A DNA stretch of 64,000 nucleotides from Adineta vaga (GCA_021613535.1 CP075495.1:15128001-15192000), one strand, 5' to 3'. Counted from the first letter of the stretch, positions 45,927 through 59,142 are shown. Numbers and translations: made by a program. Notes: generated from the sequence alone by a model not told the origin.

Positions 45927-47032
45927 GTAAGTTTCTCTATATGTATGAATGTGTTAGAAATCTTCTCATAAGTTCACGCTTAACATGTTCTTGTGATCGT
46001 AGATAGGATAAGGGTGAGAATAAAGATTGAATGAGGATGATTTTAGGTAGGGAAAAGCGTATGAAGGTAATCTGTATATCTTAGTGGTTTCAACTGAAAG
46101 TGACAATGACAATGGCGGTGACGTTTATTTTCCTTCCTTTCACCATACGTTTTACTATTATTGCTATTCATTCTCACACTTAAATCTTTAATTCATGTAT
46201 TTATCAGCTTTACGTATCATCACACCCTCATCCAAGTCCTTTTTCTTCTAATGACTCAATGAGTAAATGAAAAAATCTACAAAATATAGAGTTTCGACGG
46301 ATGAAAACGAGAAATGACGATTGCAAAATCTCGGCTCATTATTTTTCAACGTTAACAAATATTTGCATCAGCGAATAAGGTAATTAGAACCTTTGTGTTC
46401 TGAAAAATAAACTATTGCTATTCCTTTCGTAGAGAAACACCAGATGTACAGGAAAAATAATGTTTTTCATAGATGGCTTCTAGTAGCGAACCGACGAGAA
46501 TTGTTGTTGATGATTGAGCTTGATTCTTTTCTTCTTCTCACCACTTTTTCTTTTTCTTTTTCCTTTAAAATAAAAAAACCTACATAACAGAAGTGAAAAG
46601 AAAAAATGTTCATAAAAAACAGCATCTATATTTCTTCATATTTGCGTATATAATAATTTTGTTTTTGTATAAATTATTTTTCAATTTCTTTGATTTTCTT
46701 CAGCTCATTCATTATTTCATATTTGAACTTTTTCTTTTTATCAATATATATAGTTATATCAGCAAATTTTTTGCTAATAGAGTTACATGAATCATCATCA
46801 GCTGTGGTAATTAATCTAAAAATAAATACTATTACATGTAAAATCACAATTAAAAGCATACCCAGGTCGATCAAAACAGAGCCGTTTACAATGCGTTCTC
46901 GAGACGTAAACTGCGATAGAACGGTACTTTCACGGCAGTAATAGGGCCCTTTCGCCCTGTAATTACGGGCGCACTTTTACGGCTTCGTAAACGGACTGTA
47001 TTCTTCAAAATGGCTACTTTTCGGCTATGCAG
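45927..47032. other. Intergenic, no gene; GC palindrome patch
   Basis: AT-rich sequence; near 46,940-46,990 a patch with GGGCCCTTTCGCCC and CCTGTAATTACGGG palindromes. Nothing coding is supported. Confidence 0.5.
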
Positions 47033-47110
47033 AGTAGTGTAAAAATCGTTAATTCGATTCAAGTATAAACTTCTTCAGCTTCTAAAGTTTCAGTTCAGAA
47101 TTTGAGTACC
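47033..47110. repeat. Dispersed 75-base repeat, copy 2
   Basis: Partner of 30,093-30,180; followed within 10 bases by the CCCACACCCTCAAG word, which in the first locus lies 205 bases downstream. Confidence 0.65.
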
Positions 47111-47133
47111 TACCACTCACCCACACCCTCAAG

Positions 47134-47370
47134 ATGCTAGTTCCAAAACGTTCCAACCGGAAAACTCAGGACAATGGAAGCAGTATTCCGATCGGAATTT
47201 CTCGGACTGTTCCGGTGAACTCCAATCGGAATTGTCAGAAAACAACTGGAACTTACTGGAAGTTAGTCAGAAGCGAGCGGAAAAATCCGAAAATATCTGG
47301 TTCTGAATCCTGCTGCCACGAAATTGCCGGAATGTTCTGGTTCCGGCGGGATCCGGCTCGAATTTTTCGT
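47134..47370. repeat. Palindromic-motif island, TTCCGGAA type
   Basis: Irregular recurrence of TTCCGGAA-, CCGGAA- and TCGGAATT-like words on both strands, the same style of island as at 19.6 and 20.4 kb but with a different word. It begins directly after the CCCACACCCTCAAG word. Confidence 0.45.
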
Positions 47371-47519
47371 CGTGTAAGAAAAAAATTTGAGCCAAATAAG
47401 AAGAATTACAAGACACAAGGTATGACTCGTTTATATTAGAAACATTTCTACGATGGGCTTGCAAGTTTGTTTGAAGAAATTCAATGGAACATGTCTGTTT
47501 CTTTTCTCTCGATTTAAAG

Positions 47520-47640
47520 AAACCTACGCAAGATGAAATTCAAGCAGAACGAGATGCAATACTGAGAGAAGATTACCATGACCCAATTGAAAGACTTCCT
47601 GGAAAAATTAATCAATTATTAAATGCATCGAATAGAGTAT
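47520..47640 (+). other. Possible orphan internal exon
   Basis: An exon-like stretch between an acceptor (GATTTAAAG) and a donor (AGTAT-GTAAGA), encoding a charged peptide (KPTQDEIQAERDAILRED, HDPIERLPGKINQLLNASN). No neighbouring exon in compatible phase was found. Family not recognised. Confidence 0.35.
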
Positions 47641-47911
47641 GTAAGATTTTTATTACTAATAGATTTATATGAGTGACAATAGAGGAACATGCACTCGTTC
47701 GAAGAAAAAAGTTAGATTTGTTCTATAAAAACTAATTTTTTGTCATTTGTTTTTCGAATATTTACACAATCGATATCTTTGTCTGGTTGATATGCACTGA
47801 AAATGATATCTATAGTAAAACCATCAGAGCTCGTTTATTTAAATAGAAGACAAATATTCTCTTTTAAGAAATGTACAACAACACCAACAACAACTAATGA
47901 ATAAAATAAAT

Positions 47912-50900
47912 TTATGAATATAGATTAATTTTTTTCGTGATAGGTTTTCGACAAATATGACAAGTTTTTAATGGATGAGCACAATTTGAACACGCTGTAT
48001 GTCCACATAAAAAAGCAACATTTCGTGATCTTTCCATACAAATAGAACAACATTGTCCGTCTTCTAATTCTTGTACTTTTGTTTCAAGATCTCGTACAAC
48101 TTTATTTATTATTTCTCCATCTGAATTATTATTTCCAGTTGTTGTTGTTGTTGTTGATGATGGTAATCGATGAGTATGACGAGTTACATTAACAGATGGA
48201 CTACTTACCAATTGACCATCTAAATAAATTGAATATATTTAGAAAAATCGATTTCTCTAGAAAAATGAATATTTCTTACCATGTGTATATTTTGCATCAA
48301 TATTAAGTTGACATAAAACACATCGTTTCATTTTGATACAACATTCTTTACAAGCTATTTTATGTTTACATGGTTCAAATAGAATATCAGCTGGACAATC
48401 ATCACATATAATACATGGTGATAATGCTGATGTATTTGGCATAACTTGTTTAATAATTATTGATCGATTTAATAGAATAAAATATTCTTTTAGTTTTTGA
48501 TCACTAACATAATCTAAAGGCAATTTATTTTGACGATTTTTAACTAATAATGGTGCATCACATTTGATTAAAAATGCAGCTAGAACAATATTTGGTGTTT
48601 GGCGATAATCAACAGGCATTTGTGGAATTAAATCAGATGCAAGTAATGCTAAACATGAATCATCTGATTGTTGACTTTTTGAAAGAATTAAATGAAGTGG
48701 TGTATCACCATCTTCATCTAAAACTTTAGTTGATGCACGATGATCACGTACTAATAAAATAACAATAGATGAATGTCCTTGTGCAACAGCTAAATGAAGT
48801 GGAGTTTGTTTACGACTATTACAGATCTCAACTGTTGCATGTCCACAACGTAATAATAAACATGTCACTAATAAATGACCATTTAGACAAGCTAGATGAA
48901 GTGAGGAAAATCCATCATCTTTTTTTGAATCAACTAATTGTCGACATAATTCAATTAAACGCCATGTAACACTATGATAAGAAAGAAAAGAAATGTGAAT
49001 TGATATCAAATAAGAATAATGTTCATACTAGGCATTTCCTTTGAGAGCGGCATGATGAAGAACATTGAAACCTCGTTTATTTTTTAAATTGAAATTAATA
49101 TTTGATACTGAAAGAAGAAGATCAATCAGTTCTCGACCATCGACACATTCATTATTTGAACTAAAAGTTTGAAAGGAAAAGAAATAGAAATTTTAAAAGA
49201 ATTCTTTCTAATTACCGATCAGGCGATGTGCTTTCCGATGGAATGAGACTTGTTTGATGACGAGTTTCTTCTAATTCTTTTATTAAATTTAAAATACTCG
49301 AATGAGTTTCACCTGAAGCTAATTCATCAAGACCAGCAAATTGACCAAAAACACGAGTATTTGCTAAAAACGAAAAAAATCTATCTATTAAAAAACTTCT
49401 CAAACTCATTAATTCTTACCAATATCATGTAGTGCTGTATCTCCATAAATATCTTGTAGATTAACATCAATTGCTGGTTGTTGATGACCAAGTAATCTCT
49501 TTGTACATTCTAATAATTGTTTATTAATTGCAATATGAAGAGATGAACAACCTGTCGAATTTATTGAATTAATATCAGCACCTTTCGATAATAGTAATGA
49601 TATGCAATCTGGTTGATTACCAAAACAGGCATAGTGAAGAGCAGTATCACCATCAGCATCGCGTTGTTCTAAGTTAGCTCCATGAGAAAGAAGAATTCGA
49701 ACAATATCGACATGACCTTGATGTGCTGCTAACATTAAAGCAGATTTATCACCAGATCGACTTTCAACCTAAAGAATTTCAAATATCAATAAATATACAT
49801 TAGAATTAGACATAGAAAAAGTTTATCTTACTAATTGAGGATTTTTATTTAGAGCATCTCGAACAGCTTGAATTTTTCCTTGTGCAGCATCTCGAACAAT
49901 TGCTGATGATGATAAAGCATCATTATGTCCCAAAAGTGTATTATAAATTAACATTTGTTTACATGACGATGAATTTGTTGTACCACCACCAATGGATGAA
50001 CCACCTTGTAAACTCCAATCAACACTTGAAGCATATTCCATTTGTTGTTGTGCTTGATATGCTTGCAGTGTATTATGACTGGTTGAATTCAGTAAACTTG
50101 ACGATGCTGCTGCTGCTGTTGTTGTTGTTAATGGTATACAACATTGAGGATTGAATGTAAAGGATTGTCCATTGACACTAACACGAATATCACCATCTCC
50201 ATAAACTTGTAAAACTCTTCCTTGTTTTCCAAGTACACCAATCATATCATGTGACCATTCACCATGTCCTTTTTGTGCTTGTCTTAAACGTTGTTCATCA
50301 GCACAAATAAGAACTTGATCACCAGTTGTAAATGAATATATTTTACTTAATGCACCTGGATGAAATGTCCAACGATTTTGTTGTGCAACTGAAGATGATG
50401 ATTGATCTTGATTATTGTCATCATTTAAATGAAATTGTACACGTACATCACCTCGTTCTGTAACACGATGAACATGTCCTTCTTTACTTAAAACATCAGC
50501 CATACGTATATTCCATCCACCATGACCTTCTTGTAATTGTTTAACAAGATCAATATCAGACATAACACGAACTTTATCACCAACAGAAAATTGTGAAATT
50601 TCAAGTGGAGGTACAAGACGTTCAATATGTTCACCAAGAACAGGTAAATGTGTTTTATAATATTGGCCACTTTTAGATTCATGTACATATTTTAAATCGA
50701 CTTTTCCTTTATGTCCAACACGATAAACATTTGCTACATGGGGATTATGTAACCAGGCAACAGCTGCAACACTTCGTCCAGATTCATTTTCCCAACCTTT
50801 AATTTCCTGAACTTTTCCTTGACCACCTTGTCCACCATCTTGATCACCCCAATCCCAATCAGCACCACGTACAACGACAGCACCTTTGAATATACCTTTT

Positions 50901-51565
50901 GCAATCAAACGAGAATCAAGACTTTGACTTCGAGGTGGAACTTTCACGCCCTTTTCGATAGAGAAAGAAAAAACGAATCGAAATCAATAAAATCTTTGTT
51001 AAATAGCTTCTTGTCAATATTTACTTGTGTATTGGTAGCTGTTTCGAAACGAAGAAATGGATGAGTAAGATCATGTTTGTCTAAAGCCATATAACAATGT
51101 GTACAAAGATCAAAATCAAAACATCGAGCACATTTCCATCTCATGCCAATAATTCCATGTTTTCGACATGCATCACATATTACATTTGGATGTCGAACAC
51201 CAATTGGTGCATTATCATAAACACGTAAATCATATGCTGATTGATATCCAACACGATAACTAAAATCAATCATATTTAGTCTTTTATTTATTTCGATTAG
51301 CTAATTAAAATTACTTTGTTCGAGAGCCTGAATCCCATTGAACAACAACAGTTTTATCTGGAGATGTATTGCTTCCTGGTTTACCTAGTTCAACAACTGT
51401 ACCAACATGACCTTCACCATCATCTTGTTGAGCCCATTTCCAGTCGGGACCACGAACCTTTTTGTTTTCAAATAAAAAAAATATTCACTAATTAGCTTCA
51501 GAGAGAAAAAGAAAACGAAGAAAACAAGAATATATTTTTACCACTCTTAGACCAATTTCAAGCAT
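47912..51565 (-). CDS. mib: Mind bomb-type E3 ubiquitin ligase
   Basis: Multi-exon minus-strand gene, from a short first exon (MLEIGLRV, start 51,565) to the stop at 47,912. In order: a first MIB/HERC2 domain ([19 protein letters not shown]), ZZ zinc finger ([26 protein letters not shown]), a second MIB/HERC2 domain ([20 protein letters not shown]), two REP/SH3-like repeats ([16 protein letters not shown]), ankyrin repeats (from about 50.0 to 48.4 kb, for example [34 protein letters not shown]), a RING finger ([16 protein letters not shown]) and a C-terminal RING ([28 protein letters not shown]). Mind bomb ubiquitinates Notch ligands such as Delta to drive their endocytosis. Two RINGs are seen where vertebrate MIB1 has three and MIB2 two; orthology to one or the other is open. 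Confidence 0.93.
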
Positions 51566-52217
51566 GTTGGTCCAGATGATCGCATTTTTATTAAACAACT
51601 ATCTTCTTGTCCGATTGAATATTTGTTCATTGTCTACTCCTACTTGTTCGTTCGTTCAATCAATCAATCAACTGACTATTTTCACGAAGTCAAAAAAATA
51701 TACTACAAACATCCAATCATATCTTTGACATCTACAGATGGCGCTCTTAATTGTAAACTTCATACTATCAAATTTGAATATATATACCTTATGATCATTG
51801 ATCTTGTTTTGTTACAAATTCAACGTAATGATATATATTTCTTAGAATTCTTCAACCGTAATAAAAACTTAAAGTCATATGTTTTAACCTGAAAAACATC
51901 TTAAACGTTGCAACTAACGAATGATTATCGACAGAAATAAATACACGAGAAAATGACTGTAAAATTATATCTATACTAGTGAGAGAAAGTTTATCAGCTC
52001 TTAATTATAAATGTGAACTCATTCTCTTTGTTACACACAATAGTAAATATTTAATAATAGAATCATAGATGTGTTTTTACTTTTCCTTTAACAAGCTTTT
52101 CTTTATGACTCAGTTTACAGTTTTAAAAAAAGGACTTTTTTCACATTCACAAAGATGATTTAGGTTTAACTTATTTATTTTAGATAAAAGTTTGATTGGA
52201 TACGTCGATGTTTTAAT
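51566..52217. other. Intergenic, probably divergent promoters
   Basis: AT-rich gap between the minus-strand mib start and the plus-strand LicD-like gene; no coding signal. Confidence 0.5.
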
Positions 52218-53618
52218 TTGATTATAAAATATTTCATAAGAAAAAATGACAAATTATTTTTTATGAAATATATTGACACAAAGACTCAAAATCATATTTT
52301 ACTGAATGTGATGCGTGTCTTTTCCATTCGTCGTTTATTGTTCTTATTTATAATAATTTTTAGTTTTACTATTTATTTGTTTTACGAAAGAACTCCTTTG
52401 ATCAAACCACAAAAGCTTCATTATTTTTCACCATCAGATGATATTGATTTATCACTCAAACAATTCTTTGAGCCTTCAAGTACATTAGAAGACATTCAGA
52501 TTTATTGGAATAAATTAATAGAAATTTGGAGGAAGATCTTAGTGAAATTTCTTATCGATGGATGCCATCTTTGTCATAATAATATTTATATTCAATGTTA
52601 TAATTCAACGGATATTCAACTTTATATCTTTTATATTAATAATTCATTTTATCCAAGTAATCAAAATACTCGACTAGACGGAATAGGTTTATATTATAGA
52701 TTTGATTTGAAATTATTGCGTTCCTTGAATAATTCAATTCTTTCAACAGATGTTAATCTTTGTGATTATTTTCATATGATGCAATTATTAATCCATGTTC
52801 AAACTATTCTTCATGAATTACAAATTAAATATTTTATGACAAAAGGAACATTTATTGGTTCACTTCGACATCATGATATCATACTACGGGATACAGATAT
52901 TGATTTATTTATTCCTCAAGCATCTGTTTTTAAACTTAAACGATCTTTTGAACAACAAAACAAATTTATAAATGTAGATGAAAATGATCATTTCATCAAT
53001 ACCAATGAATCAAAGTAAATATTCAACGGTTGAAGTTTTATACAAAAAAGAATAGTTTATTTTAGTACACCATTGTATCGACAAGATCTTGTTGTTTATC
53101 AATATCGAAATACACGTCGAGTAACATCATATAAGATTTTTTCTATTTATTCATCTCTTATTGATGGAACACATTATCGATGGCCCAAAATTGATATGTT
53201 TCCTTATCAACAAAATCGTACACATGTATTTGAGTTTCCTCGACATGATCATAATCTTGGTACAATGAAATATCTATCAATAACTGATCTTGAACCTTTC
53301 CATTTGCGACTATTAGGACCGCTTTTAATCCCAAGTCCTCGACATCTTCTTTCATCGCTGAGAGCTATGATTCAATTAGCAAAAGCAAATGTATTTGTCG
53401 CATGTGAAGGCAATAAATTTCTTCTTCGTCAAAATCGTCCATCTACTGAATCATGGCGTGTTCCTTGTCGAGTACTTACTCCATCATATCCTTTTGTCAA
53501 AAGTGATTATGATCCAAATAATAAATTATGTACGGAATCAATTATTTTCAATAATAGAACTAATCTTAGTTCATATATGTATAAATGTAGTGAATATGTT
53601 CAACGGACGATGGATTGA
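52218..53618 (+). CDS. LicD/fukutin-like type II membrane protein
   Basis: Two exons (52,218-53,014 and 53,066-53,618) give up to 449 residues. The start could instead be the ATG at 52,311, close before a signal-anchor helix (RRLLFLFIIIFSFTIYLFY). The lumenal part has the nucleotidyltransferase-like LicD/fukutin motif: TILHELQIKYFMTKGTFIGS, LRHHDIILRDTDIDLFIP, with the metal-binding DTDID. The second exon holds the rest of the domain (GTHYRWPKIDMFPY, GPLLIPSPRHLL). Members transfer phosphocholine or ribitol-phosphate to glycans in the Golgi; which donor is used here is not clear. Confidence 0.75.
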
Positions 53619-54215
53619 TCGATGATGAAACTAATTAAAAGCACGTTTTATAAAGCTTCTTATTTTGTATACTTAAATCCATTCTTTAATAAATAAATAA
53701 AAGGAAATTGTACTCAAAAAACATTTTTGTTATAGTCTTTGTACAAGAAAGAAGTGAACATTTTACATTTATGTCAATGTTCTTTGTTTTTATTCCGTTA
53801 TTTCATCCATCGGTGACATGAATATATAATGAATTGTTGAGAAAGAAGCAAAATATTCTTTGTATCTTCGTACAAATTTTCTAGGTCATTTCAATAATGT
53901 GTAAATGGAAAGGATGATGATACTTTGTCTGCAAGACAAGCTTCAGTTTTTAGAGGCTTCTTGGCTATGCGTCAAAATTCTATATTGAATATTTTTTAAT
54001 TTGAAAATAAAAATACTAAAACAAATTGAATATTTTCTATGGTTTTCTTATTACGAATAAAACAAAACTTCTTCTTTCTATTTTTCAGAGATATTCATCA
54101 TATAATTTCAAAAACACGATTCTAGTGAGTATAAAAGTAACTTATATATCCTATCTATTCATTCGTATTGATGAAATAATATTGATTATAAACATTACTT
54201 TCTTTCAGATTAAAA
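53619..54215. other. Intergenic, nothing recognised
   Basis: AT-rich, with an AATAAATAAATAAA 3' end for the LicD-like gene near 53,690. Confidence 0.55.
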
Positions 54216-57167
54216 ATGATCAATCTGTTCTTCTATTTTATCATTGTTTCTTCTTTTTCTACTGTGTATGCGAATCATTTTTATGGAGGAACAGTCAGTT
54301 GGAAACCAATGAATAATACAGATTTCAGTCTAACACTTCCTATAATGTTCACACAATCTTATCAATGGCGTCGAACACAAACATATTGTGATCAAACCTT
54401 TATTGGAAACCAAACAAGAAAAATTCCGATGAATGGAGATAAACTTCAATGTGTTACAAATTCATCTTTGTGTGGAAACTATGCACCATTAAGTGTCAAT
54501 GGATATTGTACTGATTTTAGTACATTTATTGATACAAGTTCAAGTCAAATATCAAATATAGAAACAATTACAATGGATTCAAAATTTTGTGTTGCTTATC
54601 AAGGTTCAACATGGCCAGGTATCATATCATCTAAATGTGGTTTTAGTTGTTATTTGGATAATGCAAGATGGTCACTTGGTTGTTGTATCGATTTGACAAC
54701 ACGAGAAGATGGTTTCATTAATACAGCACCAGTTGCAACAGTTATTTCACGTATATTTCTATACTTTTATGTGATGAATATATTCTACGTTATCTATTTT
54801 AGCTATTTGTGTACCACCAAATACCATAAATACTATCACTATTCCTGTTACAGATGCTGATGATGATGTTTTACGGTAGGATGATTGGTTTATTTTAAAA
54901 TTTTTCATGTTTTGTTTTTAATTGTAGTTGTCGTTGGGCAAGTAATATTTCAATATTCGATGAATGTGGTGATATTTGCGGAATAGTTCCTGGAAGTACA
55001 CTTTATGAAGAGAATTGTACACTTGTATTTGATAGTACGGGAAAACAACCAGGAGATTATTATGCTGTAGCATTAATGGTTGAAGATTTCTATAATGATA
55101 CAAATAGTACAGCATTAAGTAGTGTTTCGATACAATTCTTAATTCGTATTGTTGCTGGACCATCATGTTATTTCAAACCAATAATTACTTTAAATTCATC
55201 AATAAATTCTACTTTAAAAGTTGGAACAAATTATTCACTTGTTTTTACAATCAGTACGAATTGTTCAGGTGTATCGATTGTTGATTATTTTCGATCTCCT
55301 TTATTAAATATGCGAAAAAGTAATTTAACATTCGATGCAATTAATAATCTATGGATTATTACTGAAACATGGATGCCAAATGCAGAACAAGTAGGTTCTC
55401 AAATTTATTGTGCTGTTGCAACTGATAGGTATTTGTATTGAATGATATTAAAGTAAATATCTTCGTTATTCTTTCTCGTAGTGTTTCAATTCAATCAGAT
55501 TTATATTGTATAAAATTTACTATAACTTCAACTTATGATGATGAAGATGAAGATGAAGATAATTCTAACAATACAGGAGGGTAAGATAGATGATCACTTG
55601 TCAATAATTTTTATCTATTGATAACTTTTTTTTCTTTATATATAGACCTCCCAATGGCTACTCGTATGATCTTATTGTTTTATTATATCATTCTAATCTT
55701 TTATTTTTTAGTAATCAATATGGTGTCTCTAGTACAGCTTCTACTTCTGAATTGGCCACAACATTTGAAATTACAACAACTACATCAGAAACAACAACAA
55801 CAACTACTTCGGAAACGACAACAACCACATCAGAAACAACAACAACTACATCAGAAACAACAACAACTACTTCGGAAACAACAACAACTACGGAGACTAC
55901 TACAACTTCAACCGCATCAACATCAACTTCCGAAACTAGTTCGACTAGCACATCAAGTACATCGAGCTCATCGAGTACGTCACATCAACTTCTACAACCA
56001 GTTCGTCAAGCTCATCGAGCACATCGACATCGTCAACATCAACTTCTACAACGTCCACTACGGACACTACATCAACAACATCAACAACATCAACTACAAC
56101 GACTACAGAAACTACAACGTAAAATTTAACTCGTTCTTCAGTGTTCTTCATATACATTTTTTGCTATTTTAGAACAACAACATCGACGACGACAACTACG
56201 GCTCAAGAATCTGTAACTGTTATAGGTCTAAACATTCAATTTCATTGAAATCAATCTTTATATATTGTAAATCTTTTTTTTCAATTTAGTTACAATACCA
56301 GTTTCAACGAAAGATAACTCCGGATTATTAGGTTTAGGACTAGGACTTGGTTTACCTCTAGGTTTGGCTTTCATAGCTCTGACCGCATATGGCTTGTATC
56401 GTGGACCTGCTGCATTTTTAGGGTATGGCAATATTCTTTAGCTGATCGTTTTCTATAGATATCCTTTAAACTTTTAGTCAGATTTAAAATGTTTTTTTTA
56501 AATTGTTTTTAGGTTCGATTCAAATTACAAATTTTTTAATCGTCCTGCCAGTTCAATCAATCAAGTTGGTTCAATTGAAAAATTTCCTGATGATATAAAT
56601 GACAGTGTTAATTCTGAATATCATCATGAAGAAATCAATGAAATTCTATCAAATAAACAAACCAATATCCAAAGTCAAAATCTTAACAGTTCACAACCAT
56701 CATCAATTGATAATCAAATCAATAATCCTAGTCGTATTGAATCTTTATCAAACGAACAAACACTATCAACGAATGAACAACTACTTCCAAAAGGAAATTC
56801 TTTCACTACTATCTCAATATCTGATTTTGAACTTAATAATTTGGATAAAACACCATCACCACCACCACCACCATCAATTCAACCCTTACTTCCACCGCCA
56901 TCGGCTGATGAAACTGTTCGACAAGCACAAACACTCTCTCTGGATATGAATCAAAAACCACAAACACAAACATTTTCATTAGATATGAACTCAGCGCCGC
57001 CAACAAAAACAACAACACAAATGCTTTCAATAGACATGAATTCATTGCCATCAACACAAACATTAACAATGGACATGAATTCATCACAACCAAATGGTTC
57101 GGTTCTTGTCAATGCTTATTCTGATCAAGAAAAAGACAAATTTACCACTGTTCATCAACTCGCTTGA
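54216..57167 (+). CDS. Mucin-like single-pass membrane protein with frameshift
   Basis: Multi-exon: 54,216-54,750, 54,803-54,875, 54,928-55,428, 55,482-55,580 and further exons to the stop at 57,167. A signal peptide (MINLFFYFIIVSSFSTVYA) is followed by a Cys-rich ectodomain starting FYGGTVSWKP, with DADDDVLRCRWA at an exon junction and many N-glycosylation sites. An acidic linker follows, then a Thr/Ser-rich mucin tract (55.75-56.2 kb), a transmembrane helix (GLPLGLAFIALTAYGLY) and a cytoplasmic tail with Pro-rich segments and four copies of a (T/M)(L/F)(S/T)(L/I/M)DMN motif. Near 55,977 the Thr-rich frame shifts by one base: upstream it is read in one frame, downstream in the next. Surface or ciliary glycoprotein role is a guess. 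Confidence 0.7.
55776..56110 (+). repeat. Thr/Ser-coding low-complexity tract
   Basis: ACAACAACTACATCAGAAAC units and variants encoding T/S-rich mucin sequence; contains the one-base frame change at about 55,977. Confidence 0.8.
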
Positions 57168-58001
57168 AACAAAAGACTTGAATAATATTCATTTATTTTG
57201 CTATCTTCCTCTTCTTGATTTCTATATAAAAATAAAAATACTATAATCAATAACTCGGTCACTAAAACCTATGATGTCATGAACTATTCCAAAGTTCTTC
57301 TAGGTCAAATCTTGATGATAATAATAAAGAATTCTATGATACAGATACGCCCATAGAGAATTGATTCATTTCTACAGGTTTCATTTTTGTCCTTACATTT
57401 TTCTATTTGTTTTCTCGGTTTAATTATCATTCATCAACAATCTATTATCAAAAAAATCTACAGATTATCAACCAATTTCGAAGATATATGACATTGCTCG
57501 ATTTGAAAAAGATCTATGATAAAAAATCCTGTAACAATACAAATTTATAATTGAATTTTTTTTCTCCATATTTTATATTGAAAGCATCCTTTGAAATTCT
57601 TTCGTCTAATCAATTTTATGTTATATAGTTTATTTCGAATAAAACAACGTACAACGAAGAGAATAAAACTTTCTTATACTAATAAATGTATATTCTTATT
57701 ATCTTATATTCTTTATCTGTAATCAAATCATATCCATTGTATGATAAATCGTCGATATCCAAATTAGTAATAAAAAGATCGATGGATGTATTTGTACCTG
57801 AATGGCGACGATCATCATGTGAGTTTAACAAAAAAAAATTCAATTGATTATTTTTCATGTACTTAGAGAATAGATTTTCATAACGATTTAACCAACACTG
57901 AACAAAGATCATTATATAGATTTGAAAGAGCTTTGATACAAAATGGTAAGATAAAAAGAAATGTAATAAAACTGTTCTCTCTTTTTTTGTTTTTTTCATA
58001 G
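57168..58001. other. Intergenic; no ectodomain exons found
   Basis: AT-rich. Searched by eye for the Cys-rich ectodomain of the paralogous gene and none was seen. Confidence 0.5.
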
Positions 58002-59044
58002 GTTCAATTTTTATTGATTCAGAGAAAACAATTGGACTTTCAAACTTAGATTTGATTCTAGGTCTTGGATTGGGAATACCTCTTGTGTTAGTTTTTGCTA
58101 CATTGCTTATTTTTGGATGTTGTTGTCATCGTTTCAAATGTTTCAGGTTGGAATTAAGTTTCAATCAGAATTATCTTGATTAATAGAATGTCTCGTTTAG
58201 ATCTTGTCTTTCAAAGCTTTATAATTATGGTGATGATGACATGAAATCAAATCAAAACTTAGTCGATAATTCAAAAACTCAAAATAATTCTAGTTCTTCA
58301 AAAGATGTGAAGAATACCAAAAATTCGAAAAAAGTTATTCAACGTTCAATTACCACTGAAGAATATCTTTCTGGAAATAATTCTTCTGATAAAAAAGGTC
58401 TTAACATCGCTAAAGATACATATAAAAATGAAGATATGAAACTGGCAAACAATTCGAATAACAATAAAGGTCAACTATTTGACAATGAATCAATGAGCGA
58501 CAAGAATCGTACGCCTATTAATGAATCTAAAGATAACAAAAATTCTTCCGACGTTAACGAAATCGATGATAATACAGATAGTGGAATTACAAGTATTACA
58601 TCAAATGATAACAATACAACTGTTGATCTAACAGCGAAATCCTATGGAATCAAAGAACTTCGATTGGCATATGATTTAAACGATAATCAAGATCTTTCTA
58701 TGACCAATCAATTAAGAACTGTTAAGTTACTTCAATCTTTCGATGAAACAAATAATAATGAAAATATTACCGTTGAATCATATGACAACAAGATTGTCCA
58801 AAACGATGCAAGACCTATATCTCAAACCTCCACATCCACATCACTTTCGAATAATCAATCATCGACCATGAATATGACACGAACAACACTATTTTCGCCT
58901 TCTGTCAATGTTCTTCCAACAACCGATGTACAATATATAACAACAACATTTCCATCAGAAACTACAGATGTGAATAAACAAGATTCAATTCTTGTTCGTG
59001 CATATACGTTACAAAGAAATGACAAACTTGATTCGATATCATAA
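58002..59044 (+). pseudogene. Truncated paralogue of the mucin-like membrane protein
   Basis: Two exons (58,002-58,146 and 58,201-59,044) encode only a transmembrane helix (LDLILGLGLGIPLVLVFATL) and a cytoplasmic tail of about 290 residues rich in Asn/Ser/Asp. The helix flank and the C-terminus (SILVRAYTLQRNDKLDSIS against SVLVNAYSDQEKDKF) show it is related to the upstream gene. The ectodomain and signal peptide are absent, though the exon frames are open. It could be a 3' fragment left by an incomplete tandem duplication, or alternative 3' exons of the upstream gene. Confidence 0.55.
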
Positions 59045-59142
59045 GAAATTTATTTTTAAATAAGAATAAATTGTGAGAAAAAAAAGTGAAATATACGATA
59101 AAATTTTTCTTATTCTCTAACTAATTGAATAAGCTGAATGTT

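Noticed and set aside
46000-46230. Weak inverted similarity suggesting a small element (GGTGAGAATAAAGATT against AATCTTTAATTCATG)
   Set aside because: Matches are patchy and no clear ends or target duplication could be found.
55715-56157. Val-rich minus-strand frames opposite the mucin tract
   Set aside because: Antisense of the Thr/Ser repeat; GTTGTT codons are the mirror of AACAAC.
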